64,000 nucleotides of DNA from Aquimarina sp. Aq107 (GTDB taxonomy: Bacteria > Bacteroidota > Bacteroidia > Flavobacteriales > Flavobacteriaceae), in contig NZ_OX030782.1 in the NCBI RefSeq assembly GCF_943733665.1, forward strand, positions 702,001 to 766,000, in the 5' to 3' direction. Each line of letters opens with the position of its first letter. Positions within the stretch are counted from its first letter, which is position 1. A program made the translations under genes and the position numbers. Positions 25,395-35,457 of this stretch are shown one piece after another. The notes beneath the pieces are model-generated. The model saw only the letters and a program-made list of their open reading frames with translations. It had not been told where the DNA came from and did not search any database.

Positions 25395-28028
25395 ATGGCT
25401 TTAGCAGGAAAATATGATGCAAAATCAGTAGAAGACAAGTGGTATAACTATTGGATGGAAAATAATTATTTCCATTCTGAAGTTGATGAAAGAGAGGCAT
25501 ATACTATAGTCATTCCTCCGCCAAATGTTACAGGAGTATTGCACATGGGACATATGCTTAACAATACAATACAAGATGTATTGATCAGGAGAGCTCGTCT
25601 GAAAGGATATAATGCGTGCTGGGTTCCAGGTACCGATCACGCTTCTATTGCTACAGAGGCTAAAGTAGTTGCAAAATTAAAAGCAGATGGGATTGATAAA
25701 AATGATTTAACAAGATCAGAGTTTTTGGAACATGCTTGGGAATGGACTCATAAGCATGGTGGAATAATTCTAGAACAACTTAAAAAACTGGGAGCATCTT
25801 GTGATTGGGAACGAACGTCTTTCACAATGGATGACAATTTGTCTGCATCCGTGATCAAAGTTTTTGTTGATTTATATAATAAAGGTCTTATTTATAGAGG
25901 GTACCGAATGGTTAATTGGGATCCTGAAGCTAAGACTACTTTGTCTGATGAAGAAGTAATTTATGAAGAAAAACAAGGAAATCTTTATTATTTAAAATAT
26001 AAAATCGAAGGAAGTGATGATACATTAACGATCGCTACTACACGTCCAGAAACAATAATGGGTGATACGGCTATTTGTATTAACCCAAATGATGAACGTT
26101 TTTCTCATCTAAAAGGTAAAAAAGCAATAGTGCCAATTGCTGATAGAGCTATTCCTATTATTGAAGATGAATATGTGGATATGGAATTTGGTACTGGATG
26201 TTTAAAAGTAACACCTGCACATGATCAAAATGATAAGGTTTTAGGTGATAAGCATAAATTAGAAGTTATAGATATCTTTAATGATGATGCTACTTTAAAT
26301 TCTTTTGGGTTGCATTATGAAGGTAAAGATAGATTCGTGGTAAGAAAAGAGATTCTTAAAGAGCTTGAATCTATAGGTGTGCTAGAAAAAACAGAAACGC
26401 ATCTTAATAAGGTAGGAACCAGTGAGCGCACTAAAGCGGTAATAGAGCCAAAATTGAGTGATCAATGGTTTTTAAAAATGGAAGGTTTGGCAAAACCTGC
26501 GCTAGATGCTGTTTTGGATAAGGATGTTAATTTAGTTCCGGAAAAGTTTATAAATACCTATCGTCATTGGATGGAGAACGTACGAGACTGGAATATATCT
26601 CGTCAATTGTGGTGGGGACATCAAATTCCAGCTTATTTTTATGCTGATGGTAAAGAAGATTTTGTTGTTGCTGAAACTAGAGAAGAGGCACTTGCTTTAG
26701 CAAAAGAAAAAACAGGAAACGTTGCTTTAACCGATGCTGATTTAACTCAGGATCCTGATGCACTTGATACCTGGTTTTCATCTTGGTTATGGCCAATGAG
26801 TGTGTTTAATGGGGTTTTAGAGCCGGACAATGAAGAGATTAATTATTATTACCCAACAAATGATTTAGTAACTGCACCAGAAATTTTATTCTTTTGGGTG
26901 GCAAGGATGATTATTGCTGGTTATGAATATAGAAAAGAAAAACCTTTTACGAATGTATATCTTACAGGTATTGTACGAGATAAGCAAAGACGTAAAATGT
27001 CAAAATCTTTAGGAAATTCTCCTGATCCATTAGATTTAATTGATAAATATGGAGCAGATGCTATCAGAGTAGGGATGCTATTAAGTTCACCAGCCGGAAA
27101 TGATCTAATGTTTGATGAAGATTTATGTGATCAGGGAAGAAAGTCTTTTGTAAATAAAATTTATAACTCTTATAATCTTATTAGTGGTTGGGAAGTAGAT
27201 TCGACGATTGAGCAACCAGAAGCTTCTAAGGTGGCTATAGAGTGGTATCGATCTAAGTTTCAGAAAGCATTAGTTGAGTTAGAGGATGCTTATGCTAAAT
27301 ATAGGATTAGTGACGCTTTAATGATTACATACAAGCTTGTTAGAGATGATTTTAGTAGTTGGTTGCTAGAAATGATTAAACCGGCTTATCAAGCTCCAAT
27401 TGATGCTAAAACGTATAAAGAAGTGATTGAGATCTTAGAGGATAATTTAAAAATATCTCATCCTTTTGTTCCTTTTATTTCAGAAGAGATCTGGCAAGAT
27501 ATTACCAAGAGAACTCCAGAAGAAGCTTTGATAGTATCTAGTTGGCCACAGATTACTGCTGTAGATGAAAATTTAATTAAAGAATTTGAAGTTGCTAGTG
27601 ATGTAATTTCTGGAATTAGAACGATTCGTAAAGAAAAGAATATTTCGTTTAAAGAAACAATTGAGTTGTCAATAGTAAATAGCGAAAATACTCCTACAAC
27701 TTTTGATTCAGTGGTGTCTAAGTTGGGGAACATTTCTTCTTTAATTTATGTAGAAGAAAAGGTAGATGGTGCACTTTCTTTTAGAGTTAAATCTAATGAG
27801 TATTTTGTTCCTGTATCTGGAGCTGTTAATGTAGAAGATGAGATTAAAAAACTTACTGAAGAATTAACATATACGGAGGGGTTTTTAAAATCTGTTCAGA
27901 AGAAACTTCAGAATGAACGATTTGTAAACAATGCTCCTGAGCAAGTAATTGCTAATGAAAGAAAGAAAGAAGCAGATGCGGAAGCTAAAATAGCTACTCT
28001 AAAATCAAGTCTTTCTGGGTTGCAGTAG
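25395..28028 (+). CDS. valS: Valyl-tRNA synthetase
   Basis: 877 aa from ATG 25395 ([20 protein letters not shown]). Class Ia synthetase: the HIGH motif appears as HMGH in [14 protein letters not shown], the editing domain includes [15 protein letters not shown] and TPAHDQND, the KMSKS motif is intact ([10 protein letters not shown]), followed by an anticodon-binding helical domain and a C-terminal coiled-coil arm (~810-877). It charges tRNA-Val and clears mischarged threonine. Monocistronic between a strong -7 box and a terminator. Confidence 0.97.
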   Translation: MALAGKYDAKSVEDKWYNYWMENNYFHSEVDEREAYTIVIPPPNVTGVLHMGHMLNNTIQDVLIRRARLKGYNACWVPGTDHASIATEAKVVAKLKADGIDKNDLTRSEFLEHAWEWTHKHGGIILEQLKKLGASCDWERTSFTMDDNLSASVIKVFVDLYNKGLIYRGYRMVNWDPEAKTTLSDEEVIYEEKQGNLYYLKYKIEGSDDTLTIATTRPETIMGDTAICINPNDERFSHLKGKKAIVPIADRAIPIIEDEYVDMEFGTGCLKVTPAHDQNDKVLGDKHKLEVIDIFNDDATLNSFGLHYEGKDRFVVRKEILKELESIGVLEKTETHLNKVGTSERTKAVIEPKLSDQWFLKMEGLAKPALDAVLDKDVNLVPEKFINTYRHWMENVRDWNISRQLWWGHQIPAYFYADGKEDFVVAETREEALALAKEKTGNVALTDADLTQDPDALDTWFSSWLWPMSVFNGVLEPDNEEINYYYPTNDLVTAPEILFFWVARMIIAGYEYRKEKPFTNVYLTGIVRDKQRRKMSKSLGNSPDPLDLIDKYGADAIRVGMLLSSPAGNDLMFDEDLCDQGRKSFVNKIYNSYNLISGWEVDSTIEQPEASKVAIEWYRSKFQKALVELEDAYAKYRISDALMITYKLVRDDFSSWLLEMIKPAYQAPIDAKTYKEVIEILEDNLKISHPFVPFISEEIWQDITKRTPEEALIVSSWPQITAVDENLIKEFEVASDVISGIRTIRKEKNISFKETIELSIVNSENTPTTFDSVVSKLGNISSLIYVEEKVDGALSFRVKSNEYFVPVSGAVNVEDEIKKLTEELTYTEGFLKSVQKKLQNERFVNNAPEQVIANERKKEADAEAKIATLKSSLSGLQ

Positions 28029-28050
28029 TAGGTAAATAGCATATAGAATA

Positions 28051-28081
28051 AAAAAAGCACTTTTTTATAAAGTGCTTTTTT
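28051..28081. terminator. Bidirectional terminator between valS and the acyl-CoA-binding protein gene
   Basis: Stem AAAAAAGCACTTT/AAAGTGCTTTTTT around a TTTAT loop, with A and T runs. It abuts the stop codon of the minus-strand gene at 28082. Confidence 0.85.
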
Positions 28082-28351
28082 TTATATATCCGTAATGTAT
28101 TTATTTACAATCTCAATGTATTTTAGTTTAGCTTCTTTTGGGGTAAGATTTTTAACTTGAAAAAGAGCATTTAGTTTAAATGCATTTCTCAATTCGCTAT
28201 TCCCAGACGGAGTATAAAAACCTTCTGTATGCATTGCTTGTTTATAGTACGCATAGAAATGTAACATAACATCAGGAGGTAATTCTATAGTAGTACTACT
28301 GGCTTTATCAAAAGCCTTTTGGAAAGCGATATTTAATTCCTCATCGGTCAT
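28082..28351 (-). CDS. Acyl-CoA-binding protein
   Basis: 89 aa, close to the ~86-residue family norm. The four-helix ACBP pattern is seen: LNIAFQKAFDKAS, LPPDVMLHFYAYYKQAM (with the conserved Tyr/Lys ligand residues), a short variable loop, and LTPKEAKLKYIEIVNKYI. ACBPs bind long-chain acyl-CoA and buffer or deliver it to lipid synthesis in the cytosol. It is the last gene of a unit with LUD, cdsA and psd, 2 bp after the psd stop, which fits a role in membrane lipid metabolism. Confidence 0.85.
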   Translation of the reverse strand: MTDEELNIAFQKAFDKASSTTIELPPDVMLHFYAYYKQAMHTEGFYTPSGNSELRNAFKLNALFQVKNLTPKEAKLKYIEIVNKYITDI

Positions 28352-28353
28352 AT

Positions 28354-29001
28354 TTATACATTAGCGATAATACTTTCTCCACCTCTAACTTTTTGGTTTA
28401 AAGTTACATTAACTTCTGTCCCAACGGGTAGATAAACATCAACTCTAGAGCCAAATTTTATGAATCCACTATCAGAACCTTGTGCTACTTTTTCACCTTC
28501 TTCTGCATAATTTACAATTCTTTTTGCTAAAGCTCCAGCGATTTGTCGATAAAGTACTTCAATAAAATTGTTTTTTACAACTACGGTAGTTCTTTCGTTT
28601 TCTTCTGACGCTTTAGGGTGCCAGGCAACTAAGTATTTACCAGGATGGTATTTGCTGAACTTAACCTCTCCATTTATTGGGTGTCGGGTTACGTGTACAT
28701 TAATAGGAGACATGAAGATAGAAACCTGTAATCTATTTTCTTTAAAATACTCTTTTTCGAATACTTCTTCTATTACGACTACCTTCCCATCTACTGGTGC
28801 TACCACAGTATGGTCATTGATATCAGTACGTCTTTTTGGGTTTCTGAAAAATTGTAATATCAATATCAGAAAAACTAGCGTAACAGAAAAAATTGCAATA
28901 ATCCATTCATCTATCTGAATTGATACATACGACGCTGCATTTATACCAAGAAAAAGCACTATTGCTACTGATATAATTTTATAACCTTCTTTATGAAACA
29001 T
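28354..29001 (-). CDS. psd: Phosphatidylserine decarboxylase, small archaeal-type
   Basis: 215 aa. Two N-terminal membrane segments (about 8-48), then a PSD core: PVDGKVVVIEEVFEKEYF, FMSPINVHVTRHPINGEV, YHPGKYLVAWHPKASEENERT and the self-cleavage site FIKFGSRVDVYLP, where the Ser becomes the pyruvoyl cofactor. It converts phosphatidylserine to phosphatidylethanolamine in the inner membrane. Its start overlaps the end of cdsA by 11 bp, so the two are translationally linked. psd and cdsA act on the same phospholipid branch. Confidence 0.92.
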   Translation of the reverse strand: MFHKEGYKIISVAIVLFLGINAASYVSIQIDEWIIAIFSVTLVFLILILQFFRNPKRRTDINDHTVVAPVDGKVVVIEEVFEKEYFKENRLQVSIFMSPINVHVTRHPINGEVKFSKYHPGKYLVAWHPKASEENERTTVVVKNNFIEVLYRQIAGALAKRIVNYAEEGEKVAQGSDSGFIKFGSRVDVYLPVGTEVNVTLNQKVRGGESIIANV

Positions 29002-29800
29002 ATCTTAATATTTGTAAAAATGCGTATAAAAATGGACTCGCAAAAATAATACTGTCTAAACGATCAAAAATGCCACCATGCCCAGGCATTATTGATCCAC
29101 TATCCTTTACTCCAGCTTGTCTTTTGAACTTGGATTGTATAAGATCTCCAAGAGTACCAAAAATACTCATAATTATACTTATAATCAACCAAAGAGGTAT
29201 TGATAAAGTGTCTGAAAATATTGCTAGTAAATATCCAGCTAATAAAGTAAAAAGAAAACCTCCTATAAAACCTTCGATGGTTTTTTTTGGTGATATACGT
29301 TCTAATAATTTGTGCTTTCCAAAATTTTTACCAACTAAATAAGCAAAGGTGTCATTTGTCCATATCATAAGAAGAGGTCCTGCTATCATAATAGGATCAT
29401 ATGCATCGTTATAACATGGAATAAGTGTTAGAAAAACAATGGATGTGATAAGGAAAAATATACTAGTAAAATATTTTCTTTTTTCGAACATTGGAATGAT
29501 CCTGATAGTTATAAGATCACGTACTAAGAATAATTGAGTAATAATGGTAAGTCCAAGAGTTACTAAAATAACCGATAAAGGTATTTTTAGATTTGGAGTA
29601 TGGAATAAAAGTAAAAATCCAATAAATATAATATAAAGCCAAGTATTTTTTAGGTGAATTAATTTTTGAAACTCATAAATACAGATAATTCCAAAGATTA
29701 AGAATACTCCAATAAAGGTATATTTAGAAATAAATATAGAAATTAATAGTATCGAGATGTATAAAAATCCCGATAAAGACCTTGTGAGCAGTTCCTTCAT
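28991..29800 (-). CDS. cdsA: Phosphatidate cytidylyltransferase
   Basis: 269 aa, seven to eight membrane helices. The signature region is present: SPKKTIEGFIGG, GDLIQSKFKRQAGVKDSGSIMPGHGGIFDRLDSIIFASPF. It makes CDP-diacylglycerol from phosphatidate and CTP, the branch-point for phosphatidylserine/ethanolamine and phosphatidylglycerol. The adjoining psd supports this. The start lies 1 bp after the LUD stop codon. Confidence 0.94.
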   Translation of the reverse strand: MKELLTRSLSGFLYISILLISIFISKYTFIGVFLIFGIICIYEFQKLIHLKNTWLYIIFIGFLLLFHTPNLKIPLSVILVTLGLTIITQLFLVRDLITIRIIPMFEKRKYFTSIFFLITSIVFLTLIPCYNDAYDPIMIAGPLLMIWTNDTFAYLVGKNFGKHKLLERISPKKTIEGFIGGFLFTLLAGYLLAIFSDTLSIPLWLIISIIMSIFGTLGDLIQSKFKRQAGVKDSGSIMPGHGGIFDRLDSIIFASPFLYAFLQILRYVS

Positions 29801-29801
29801 A

Positions 29802-30413
29802 TTATAAATCTTCCAGCAGCAGCAAATATAGATTTTTTGAGCTACTTCCGTAACTTAAGAAGTCTTTTTCTTTTTGTGGTTCGAAGTTTTTTATAGTAGT
29901 AATATTCGAAGGAATTGAGTTTTTGTTTTTTTCTTTGATTCCTTTTAAACCCTCACCAATACTATTAACTAGTTGGCTAGTAGATGCTAGTATGATAAAA
30001 TCATCTGGTAGCTCAGTTAATTTTTTTTCTCTAAGTTGATTAGAAGATATAAGAATGGCTCCGCTGTCCGCAATTAGGTATTCGCAAGTCGCAAAAAAGA
30101 AAGAAGCTGGAGACTTTTTTATGTAATTAAGATTGAAACCAGAAAATTTATGTTCTAGTCCCATATCGAAACAGCAAACATCTTTTTCATACCAATCATT
30201 TTCTAAAAGGATCTTATCAAAAGAATCTAGAACTTCTTTGTCACTATCACAATATAAAAATTTGCCTCCGTTTCTTTTGAAATTAATCATAAAACTTTCA
30301 TCAACCGGAAGATTGATTTCTGGCATATATTTACTGCGATCATCAGTGTGTCGTTCCTTACTCTTTTGGTCTGATTTAGATTTTGAGGAAAATATTCTTC
30401 TAAATAGACTCAT
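29802..30413 (-). CDS. LUD domain protein (LutC/YkgG-like)
   Basis: 203 aa. The second half has LUD-family features: CCFDMGLEHKFSGFNLNYI, ATCEYLIADSGAILISSNQLREKKLTELPDDFIILASTSQLVNSIGEGL. LUD proteins belong to the NagB/RpiA/CoA-transferase-like fold and take part in lactate utilisation when found with LutA/LutB, which are absent here. In this operon, ahead of cdsA and psd, its role is unclear. Confidence 0.75.
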   Translation of the reverse strand: MSLFRRIFSSKSKSDQKSKERHTDDRSKYMPEINLPVDESFMINFKRNGGKFLYCDSDKEVLDSFDKILLENDWYEKDVCCFDMGLEHKFSGFNLNYIKKSPASFFFATCEYLIADSGAILISSNQLREKKLTELPDDFIILASTSQLVNSIGEGLKGIKEKNKNSIPSNITTIKNFEPQKEKDFLSYGSSSKNLYLLLLEDL

Positions 30414-30453
30414 TTTTAGATTTGATCGGGGATTTACGGGTTAACAATACTTT

Positions 30454-30461
30454 CAAAGATA
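30454..30461 (-). promoter_or_regulatory. -7 box of the LUD-cdsA-psd-ACBP operon
   Basis: Minus-strand TATCTTTG, 40 bp ahead of the LUD start codon. It touches the T run of the ftsH terminator, so termination of ftsH and initiation of this operon are packed together. Confidence 0.5.
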
Positions 30462-30504
30462 AAAAAATCTTAATCTAAAAAGAGTGTTAGATTAAGATTT
30501 TTTT
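30461..30504 (-). terminator. ftsH terminator
   Basis: 18-bp perfect stem (30461-30478 with 30487-30504) around an 8-base loop, 30 bp after the ftsH stop codon on the minus strand, with A/T runs as the outer stem. Confidence 0.85.
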
Positions 30505-30533
30505 AATTTACTAGTAAAAATCGAAATATTCGT

Positions 30534-32480
30534 TTACGATGGTTCGATTATTGTTTCTTCTTTCTTACCAAACGGACGTTCTCCAAATATCTTCTCAAGA
30601 TTATCTTTGAAAATAACTTCTTTTTCTAATAGAACCTCTGCAAGTTCAGTAAGTTTGTCTTTATTGTTTTCTAATAGTTTTATAGCACGTTGGTACTGCT
30701 GTTCTATAATATTAGAAATTTCTTTATCAATAAGTTCACTGGTTTGTTCACTATATGGTTTTGTAAATCCATATTCGTTTTGTCCAGAAGAATCATAATA
30801 GGTTAAATTTCCAATTTTATCATTAAGACCGTATATAGTAACCATAGCACGAGCTTGCTTCGTAACTTTCTCTAGGTCACTTAATGCTCCGGTGGAAATT
30901 TCATTAAAAATTACTTTCTCTGCAGCACGACCCCCAAGAGTAGCACACATTTCATCTAGCATTTGATTAGGTCGTACAATAAGTCTTTCCTCAGGAAGAT
31001 ACCAAGCGGCACCAAGTGATTGACCTCTAGGTACAATAGTAACCTTTACTAACGGTGCAGCGTGTTCTAACATCCAGCTTACAGTAGCGTGACCGGCTTC
31101 GTGAAAAGCAATTGCGCGTTTTTCTCCAGGTGTAACAATTTTGTTTTTCTTTTCTAACCCACCAACAATTCTATCTACTGCATCAAGGAAGTCTTGTTTT
31201 CCAACAGCTTTATTTCCTTTACGTGCCGCAATAAGAGCAGCTTCATTACAAACATTAGCAATATCTGCACCAGAAAAACCAGGTGTTTGTTTTGATAGAA
31301 AATCAGTGTCTAATCCTTCTTCTTTTTTAAGAGGTTTTAAATGTACTTCGAAAATTTCTTTACGCTCTCTAACATCAGGAAGATCAACATAGATTTGTCT
31401 GTCAAAACGTCCAGCTCTCATTAATGCTTTATCTAATACATCAGCACGGTTTGTTGCAGCAATAACAATAACGTTAGTGTTTGTTCCAAAACCATCCATT
31501 TCTGTTAATAACTGGTTTAGTGTATTTTCTCTTTCATCGTTTGATCCAGAAAAATTACTTTTACCTCTTGCTCGACCAATAGCATCTATCTCATCAATAA
31601 AAATAATAGCAGGAGATTTTTCTTTGGCTTGTTTAAATAAGTCACGAACCCTAGAAGCTCCTACACCAACAAACATTTCTACAAAATCAGATCCTGATAA
31701 TGAGAAAAAAGGAACTTTAGCTTCTCCAGCAACTGCTTTTGCTAATAAAGTTTTACCTGTTCCAGGAGGTCCTACTAATAAGGCTCCTTTTGGTATTTTA
31801 CCTCCTAATGAAGTGTATTTTTCAGGATTTTTAAGAAAGTCTACAATTTCTTGCACTTCTTCTTTAGCTCCTTCGAGACCAGCTACATTTTCAAAAGAAA
31901 CTTTTACATCTGTATTCTGATCAAAAAGTTTTGCTTTTGATTTTCCAATATTGAAAATTTGACCACCAGCACCTCCACCAGCGCCACCACTCATTCTACG
32001 CATAATAAATATCCATACTCCGATGATAAGTGCAAAAGGAAGCAAAGTGATAAAGATATCACCCCACATATTGCTTTCGGTGTCATAACCTACTTCAGTG
32101 GCTAAACCATTTTCACTTTTAATTCTAGCGATTTCGTTCTCGAAATTTTGTAGATCTCCGAACTCAAATTCATAGTCCGGGTCATTTGGGCTAGTTGGTA
32201 AAATTGAATTCTTTTTATTTTTAGTGTGTTTTTCTTGACTTTTTGCTTCTTGAGTCAGGAAAACTTTAGCTTTACGTCTATTGATTATTGATACACGCTC
32301 TACTTCTCCGTTACTTAAAAAGTTATTGAAATCGGAAGGAGTTGTTTCGGGAGCAGACCCCATATTTCCTCCGCCTAAAAAATTCAATGCTAAAAAACCG
32401 ACAATTATAACACCATAAATCCAATATGCGCTAAACTTTGGTTTTTTATTTGGTTCCATTTTTTTATTCTCTTTAGCCAT
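30534..32480 (-). CDS. ftsH: ATP-dependent zinc metalloprotease FtsH
   Basis: 648 aa. Two membrane helices near the N-terminus (~18-36 and ~135-155) enclose a periplasmic domain. The AAA module has Walker A GPPGTGKT, Walker [12 protein letters not shown] and the second region of homology ([21 protein letters not shown]). The peptidase domain carries zinc motif HEAGH and the third ligand region. It degrades membrane proteins and short-lived regulators. It lies 11 bp downstream of rsfS in one transcript, an arrangement common in Bacteroidetes. Confidence 0.97.
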   Translation of the reverse strand: MAKENKKMEPNKKPKFSAYWIYGVIIVGFLALNFLGGGNMGSAPETTPSDFNNFLSNGEVERVSIINRRKAKVFLTQEAKSQEKHTKNKKNSILPTSPNDPDYEFEFGDLQNFENEIARIKSENGLATEVGYDTESNMWGDIFITLLPFALIIGVWIFIMRRMSGGAGGGAGGQIFNIGKSKAKLFDQNTDVKVSFENVAGLEGAKEEVQEIVDFLKNPEKYTSLGGKIPKGALLVGPPGTGKTLLAKAVAGEAKVPFFSLSGSDFVEMFVGVGASRVRDLFKQAKEKSPAIIFIDEIDAIGRARGKSNFSGSNDERENTLNQLLTEMDGFGTNTNVIVIAATNRADVLDKALMRAGRFDRQIYVDLPDVRERKEIFEVHLKPLKKEEGLDTDFLSKQTPGFSGADIANVCNEAALIAARKGNKAVGKQDFLDAVDRIVGGLEKKNKIVTPGEKRAIAFHEAGHATVSWMLEHAAPLVKVTIVPRGQSLGAAWYLPEERLIVRPNQMLDEMCATLGGRAAEKVIFNEISTGALSDLEKVTKQARAMVTIYGLNDKIGNLTYYDSSGQNEYGFTKPYSEQTSELIDKEISNIIEQQYQRAIKLLENNKDKLTELAEVLLEKEVIFKDNLEKIFGERPFGKKEETIIEPS

Positions 32481-32491
32481 TTACGCTTTTT

Positions 32492-32863
32492 TTAATAGTT
32501 TGTTTCGATAGTTGTTGTTTTAGCATCTCCCCATAATCCTTCGATGTCATAAAATTCTCTGATATGCTTTTGGAAAACGTGTACAACTACATTTACATAA
32601 TCAATCAGTACCCATTCAGCATTTTCACCTCCCTCTACGTGCCAAGGTTTATCTTTTATTGATTTGCTAACTGTTTTTTGGATGGAATTAACAATGGCAT
32701 TTACTTGAGTATTAGAGGTTCCATTGCAAATAACAAAATAATTACAAACTGTATTTTCGATTTCTCTAAGATCTAAAATAGTAATGTTATTACCCTTTAC
32801 TTCTTCAATACCTTTAATAATTTGGGTTATTAATTGATCAGTACCGATTTCTTTTTTAATCAT
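32492..32863 (-). CDS. rsfS: Ribosomal silencing factor RsfS
   Basis: 123 aa, the usual length for RsfS (formerly Iojap). Family landmarks: ILDLREIENTVCNYFVICNGTSNTQVNAI, KDKPWHVEGGENAEWVLIDYVNVVVHVFQKHIREFYDIEGLWGDA. It binds L14 on the 50S subunit and blocks subunit joining under starvation. First gene of the rsfS-ftsH unit, divergent from birA (90 bp). Confidence 0.95.
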   Translation of the reverse strand: MIKKEIGTDQLITQIIKGIEEVKGNNITILDLREIENTVCNYFVICNGTSNTQVNAIVNSIQKTVSKSIKDKPWHVEGGENAEWVLIDYVNVVVHVFQKHIREFYDIEGLWGDAKTTTIETNY

Positions 32864-32953
32864 GCATTTTTTTAATTTGTGTAAAGTTATTACTTTTTAT
32901 GGTTTTAATGTCTGTATTTCCGGACATTTGTAAAAACTTTCACATCGTTATTT

Positions 32954-33685
32954 ATGGATATAATCAAAGTTGATGCCATTGGCTCTACAAATACTTTTCT
33001 GAGGGATATGAATCGGGAGAAATATTTAACAAAACCTACTTGTGTTGTAGCACGAGAACAATTGCAGGGTAAGGGGCAAATGGGTACAACTTGGCAAAGT
33101 AATCCAGGAGAAAACCTTACGTGTAGTGTGTTTGTGCCGATTAATGACCTTGATGTTATGGAACAGTTTTATATCTCTATGACTGTTTCATTAGGTGTTT
33201 ACGATGCTTTAGATTTGTTAAAGTTACCTAAGTTGTCTATAAAATGGCCTAACGACATTCTGTCAGATAAATATAAGATGTGTGGTATTTTAATTGAGAA
33301 TGTTGTTAATAATGGCAGATTGCGAGGTGCAATTATTGGTGTTGGTATAAATATAAATCAACTAGATTTTGATAATCTTCCGCTTGCTGGATCTCTAAAA
33401 AAGATTTTAGATAGGAGTTTTGATATAGATGAGGTGTTGTCTATTTTGTTAGCAAAATTAGAATATAGATTTTCTATTCTTCACCGTTCTAATTTCCAAA
33501 ATATAAAAAGAGAATATGAATCTTTTTTATTTAGAAAAAATAAACCCTCTACATTTTTGGATGTAAAGGGTGATTCTTTTGTTGGTATTATTCAAAATAT
33601 TACTTCAGCCGGAAAACTTCAGATACTTCTAGAAGATGAAATTATACAAAGCTTTGATCTGAAAGAAGTAAAATTGCTGTATTAG
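32954..33685 (+). CDS. birA: Biotin-[acetyl-CoA-carboxylase] ligase
   Basis: 243 aa. Monofunctional biotin protein ligase with no N-terminal helix-turn-helix, so not a repressor. The catalytic domain has STNTFLRDM, the biotinyl-AMP loop QLQGKGQMGTTW (GRGQxGRxW-like), KWPNDIL, MCGILIE and a C-terminal SH3-like domain. It biotinylates carrier proteins such as the C-terminal domain of pyruvate carboxylase in this window. Stop 6 bp from the convergent SRPBCC gene. Confidence 0.93.
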   Translation: MDIIKVDAIGSTNTFLRDMNREKYLTKPTCVVAREQLQGKGQMGTTWQSNPGENLTCSVFVPINDLDVMEQFYISMTVSLGVYDALDLLKLPKLSIKWPNDILSDKYKMCGILIENVVNNGRLRGAIIGVGININQLDFDNLPLAGSLKKILDRSFDIDEVLSILLAKLEYRFSILHRSNFQNIKREYESFLFRKNKPSTFLDVKGDSFVGIIQNITSAGKLQILLEDEIIQSFDLKEVKLLY

Positions 33686-33691
33686 TAATAA

Positions 33692-34084
33692 TTAAATTTT
33701 ACTAATATTCTCACTTAATGTATTGATAAAGTTTTGAATAGGATTTTTGATCATCATCCCCATCATAGCATTGAATTGCCCTTCAAATATAAGTTGCGTT
33801 GTGCTTTTTCCATTTTCTGTATCCACAATATTGGCTGTAAGTGTAAATGGTAATTTTTCGCTAGCAGCTCCAAGAATAACAGTTGAGTGTTCTGTGCTTC
33901 CTTTTTGTTCTAAAACAATTTCTGGCATTCCTTTTAGTTGGAAAAGAAATCTAGAGTCGCTTAATTTTTCAAACTTTTGTTTGCTTTCAGGCATCAATTG
34001 TTCGAAGTTTTCAACTTTTGTTAAAAATTCAAATACTTCTTGTTGAGTTTTTTCTACAGTTACTGTAGGGCTTTCTAAATTCAT
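33692..34084 (-). CDS. SRPBCC-family protein
   Basis: 130 aa with the START/Bet v1-like helix-grip pattern: VEKTQQEVFEFLTKVENFEQLMP, a beta-sheet, and a long C-terminal helix (MMIKNPIQNFINTLSENISKI). These proteins bind hydrophobic ligands; ligand unknown. It starts 12 bp after the pyrE stop codon on the same strand, so it is probably cotranscribed with pyrE. Confidence 0.75.
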   Translation of the reverse strand: MNLESPTVTVEKTQQEVFEFLTKVENFEQLMPESKQKFEKLSDSRFLFQLKGMPEIVLEQKGSTEHSTVILGAASEKLPFTLTANIVDTENGKSTTQLIFEGQFNAMMGMMIKNPIQNFINTLSENISKI

Positions 34085-34096
34085 TGAAATAAAAAT

Positions 34097-34738
34097 TTAT
34101 TGATTCCACTCTGCTGGGTTTGTTCTCCAACTTTGTAGTGTTTTTTGTTCTTCTTGTGTAATGTAATTAGTATCTAATGCTTGCTCAAGAAGATTTTCAT
34201 AATTACTTAAAGTGTGCAAAGATAATGCCGCTTCTTCGAAATTTTCTGAAGCGATATCAAAGCCATAGTTAAAAATAGCTACCATTCCTTTTACATTTGC
34301 ATTCACTTCTTTTAACGCTTTTACTGCATTAAGACTGCTTTTACCAGTGCTAATTAGATCTTCTACAACAACAACATTTTTACCAGAAGGAACGATTCCT
34401 TCTATTTGATTTTTTCTTCCATGTTTTTTTGCTTCTGGTCGAACATAGATAAAAGGAAGGTTTAGTTGTTCTGCGACCAACATACCAATACCTATAGCGC
34501 CAGTTGCTACACCAGCAATAACGTCTGGTTTTCCGTATTTTTCTTCAATAAATTTAGCAAGATGCTCTCGTAAAAAATTACGAATAACAGGATATGACAA
34601 GGTAACTCGATTATCGCAGTAAATCGGAGACTTCCAACCAGAAGCCCATGTAAAAGGTTCTTGTGGTTGTAATTTAATTGCATTAATTTGCAACAGTAGT
34701 TCAGCGGTTTTTTTAGCTGTATTTTTATCAAAAATCAT
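34097..34738 (-). CDS. pyrE: Orotate phosphoribosyltransferase
   Basis: 213 aa. Converts orotate and PRPP to OMP in pyrimidine synthesis. Visible are FTWASGWKSPIYCDNR, AGVATGAIGIGMLVAEQL, the flexible loop REAKKHGRKNQIEG-like segment PEAKKHGRKNQ, and the PRPP-binding motif VVVVEDLISTGKSS. A minus-strand TACATTTG box (34744-34751) ends 5 bp before the ATG, which would give an almost leaderless mRNA. Divergent from the Nudix gene. Confidence 0.96.
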   Translation of the reverse strand: MIFDKNTAKKTAELLLQINAIKLQPQEPFTWASGWKSPIYCDNRVTLSYPVIRNFLREHLAKFIEEKYGKPDVIAGVATGAIGIGMLVAEQLNLPFIYVRPEAKKHGRKNQIEGIVPSGKNVVVVEDLISTGKSSLNAVKALKEVNANVKGMVAIFNYGFDIASENFEEAALSLHTLSNYENLLEQALDTNYITQEEQKTLQSWRTNPAEWNQ

Positions 34739-34743
34739 AGTTG

Positions 34744-34751
34744 CAAATGTA
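34744..34751 (-). promoter_or_regulatory. Candidate pyrE -7 box overlapping the Nudix start codon
   Basis: Minus-strand TACATTTG fits TAnnTTTG. It includes the Nudix ATG (34747-34749) on the other strand. No TTG is at the normal -33 distance, so confidence is limited. Confidence 0.4.
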
Positions 34752-35352
34752 TAAAGTTTTTGTGAATAATACGCCTATTATTCTTTCAACAAAAGAGTCT
34801 ATTGAGGATTGCGAGACAATTCATATCAAAGAAGTAGATTTTCCTAAAATAATAAGGGATATTTTACTTAAAGAAAGTAAAGGCAAGGAAGTGAAATATC
34901 ACTTTTATCATAAAAATGAAGAAAAGCTATTAGATCATTTGTATACCAAGTTACCCGTAGTAATAGCAGGTGGCGGTAAGGTATATAACTCAAAAAAAGA
35001 GATTCTTTTTATTCACCGTAATGGTAAATGGGATCTTCCAAAAGGAAAAGCCGAAAAAAAAGAGAACATAGAAACAACGGCGGTTAGAGAAGTAGAGGAA
35101 GAAACAGGAGTTACTGGTTTAGAAATTACTAAATTCTTATATAGGACGTATCATGTTTTTAAAAGAAATGGTGAGTTTAGGCTAAAGGTTACGTATTGGT
35201 TTGAGATGAAAACAGAATATACAGGAATCTTAATACCTCAAAAGGATGAAGGGATCATGAAAGTAAAATGGAAAGATGCTAAAAAAGCTCGCAAGGCTCT
35301 TAAAGATTCATATGAAAATATTAAACAATTGTTTTCACACGATTATCTTTAA
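34747..35352 (+). CDS. Nudix hydrolase
   Basis: 201 aa from ATG 34747; a TTG at 34741 would add two residues. The central Nudix box GKAEKKENIETTAVREVEEETGV has the G-x5-E-x7-REUxEExGU pattern. The N-terminal ~70 residues are a separate domain of unknown function (MYKVFVNNTPIILSTK). The enzyme hydrolyses a nucleoside diphosphate linked to another group; substrate unknown. Divergent from pyrE with only 8 bp between the two ATGs. Confidence 0.9.
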   Translation: MYKVFVNNTPIILSTKESIEDCETIHIKEVDFPKIIRDILLKESKGKEVKYHFYHKNEEKLLDHLYTKLPVVIAGGGKVYNSKKEILFIHRNGKWDLPKGKAEKKENIETTAVREVEEETGVTGLEITKFLYRTYHVFKRNGEFRLKVTYWFEMKTEYTGILIPQKDEGIMKVKWKDAKKARKALKDSYENIKQLFSHDYL

Positions 35353-35457
35353 TAATTAAGATTACTTTTCAATGATTAAAGCTATAAAATATTTATTATG
35401 AGGTTCTGTGTGTTATATGTTTTCTTATAGAAAGTCATAGCTAATTTGAGGAGATTA

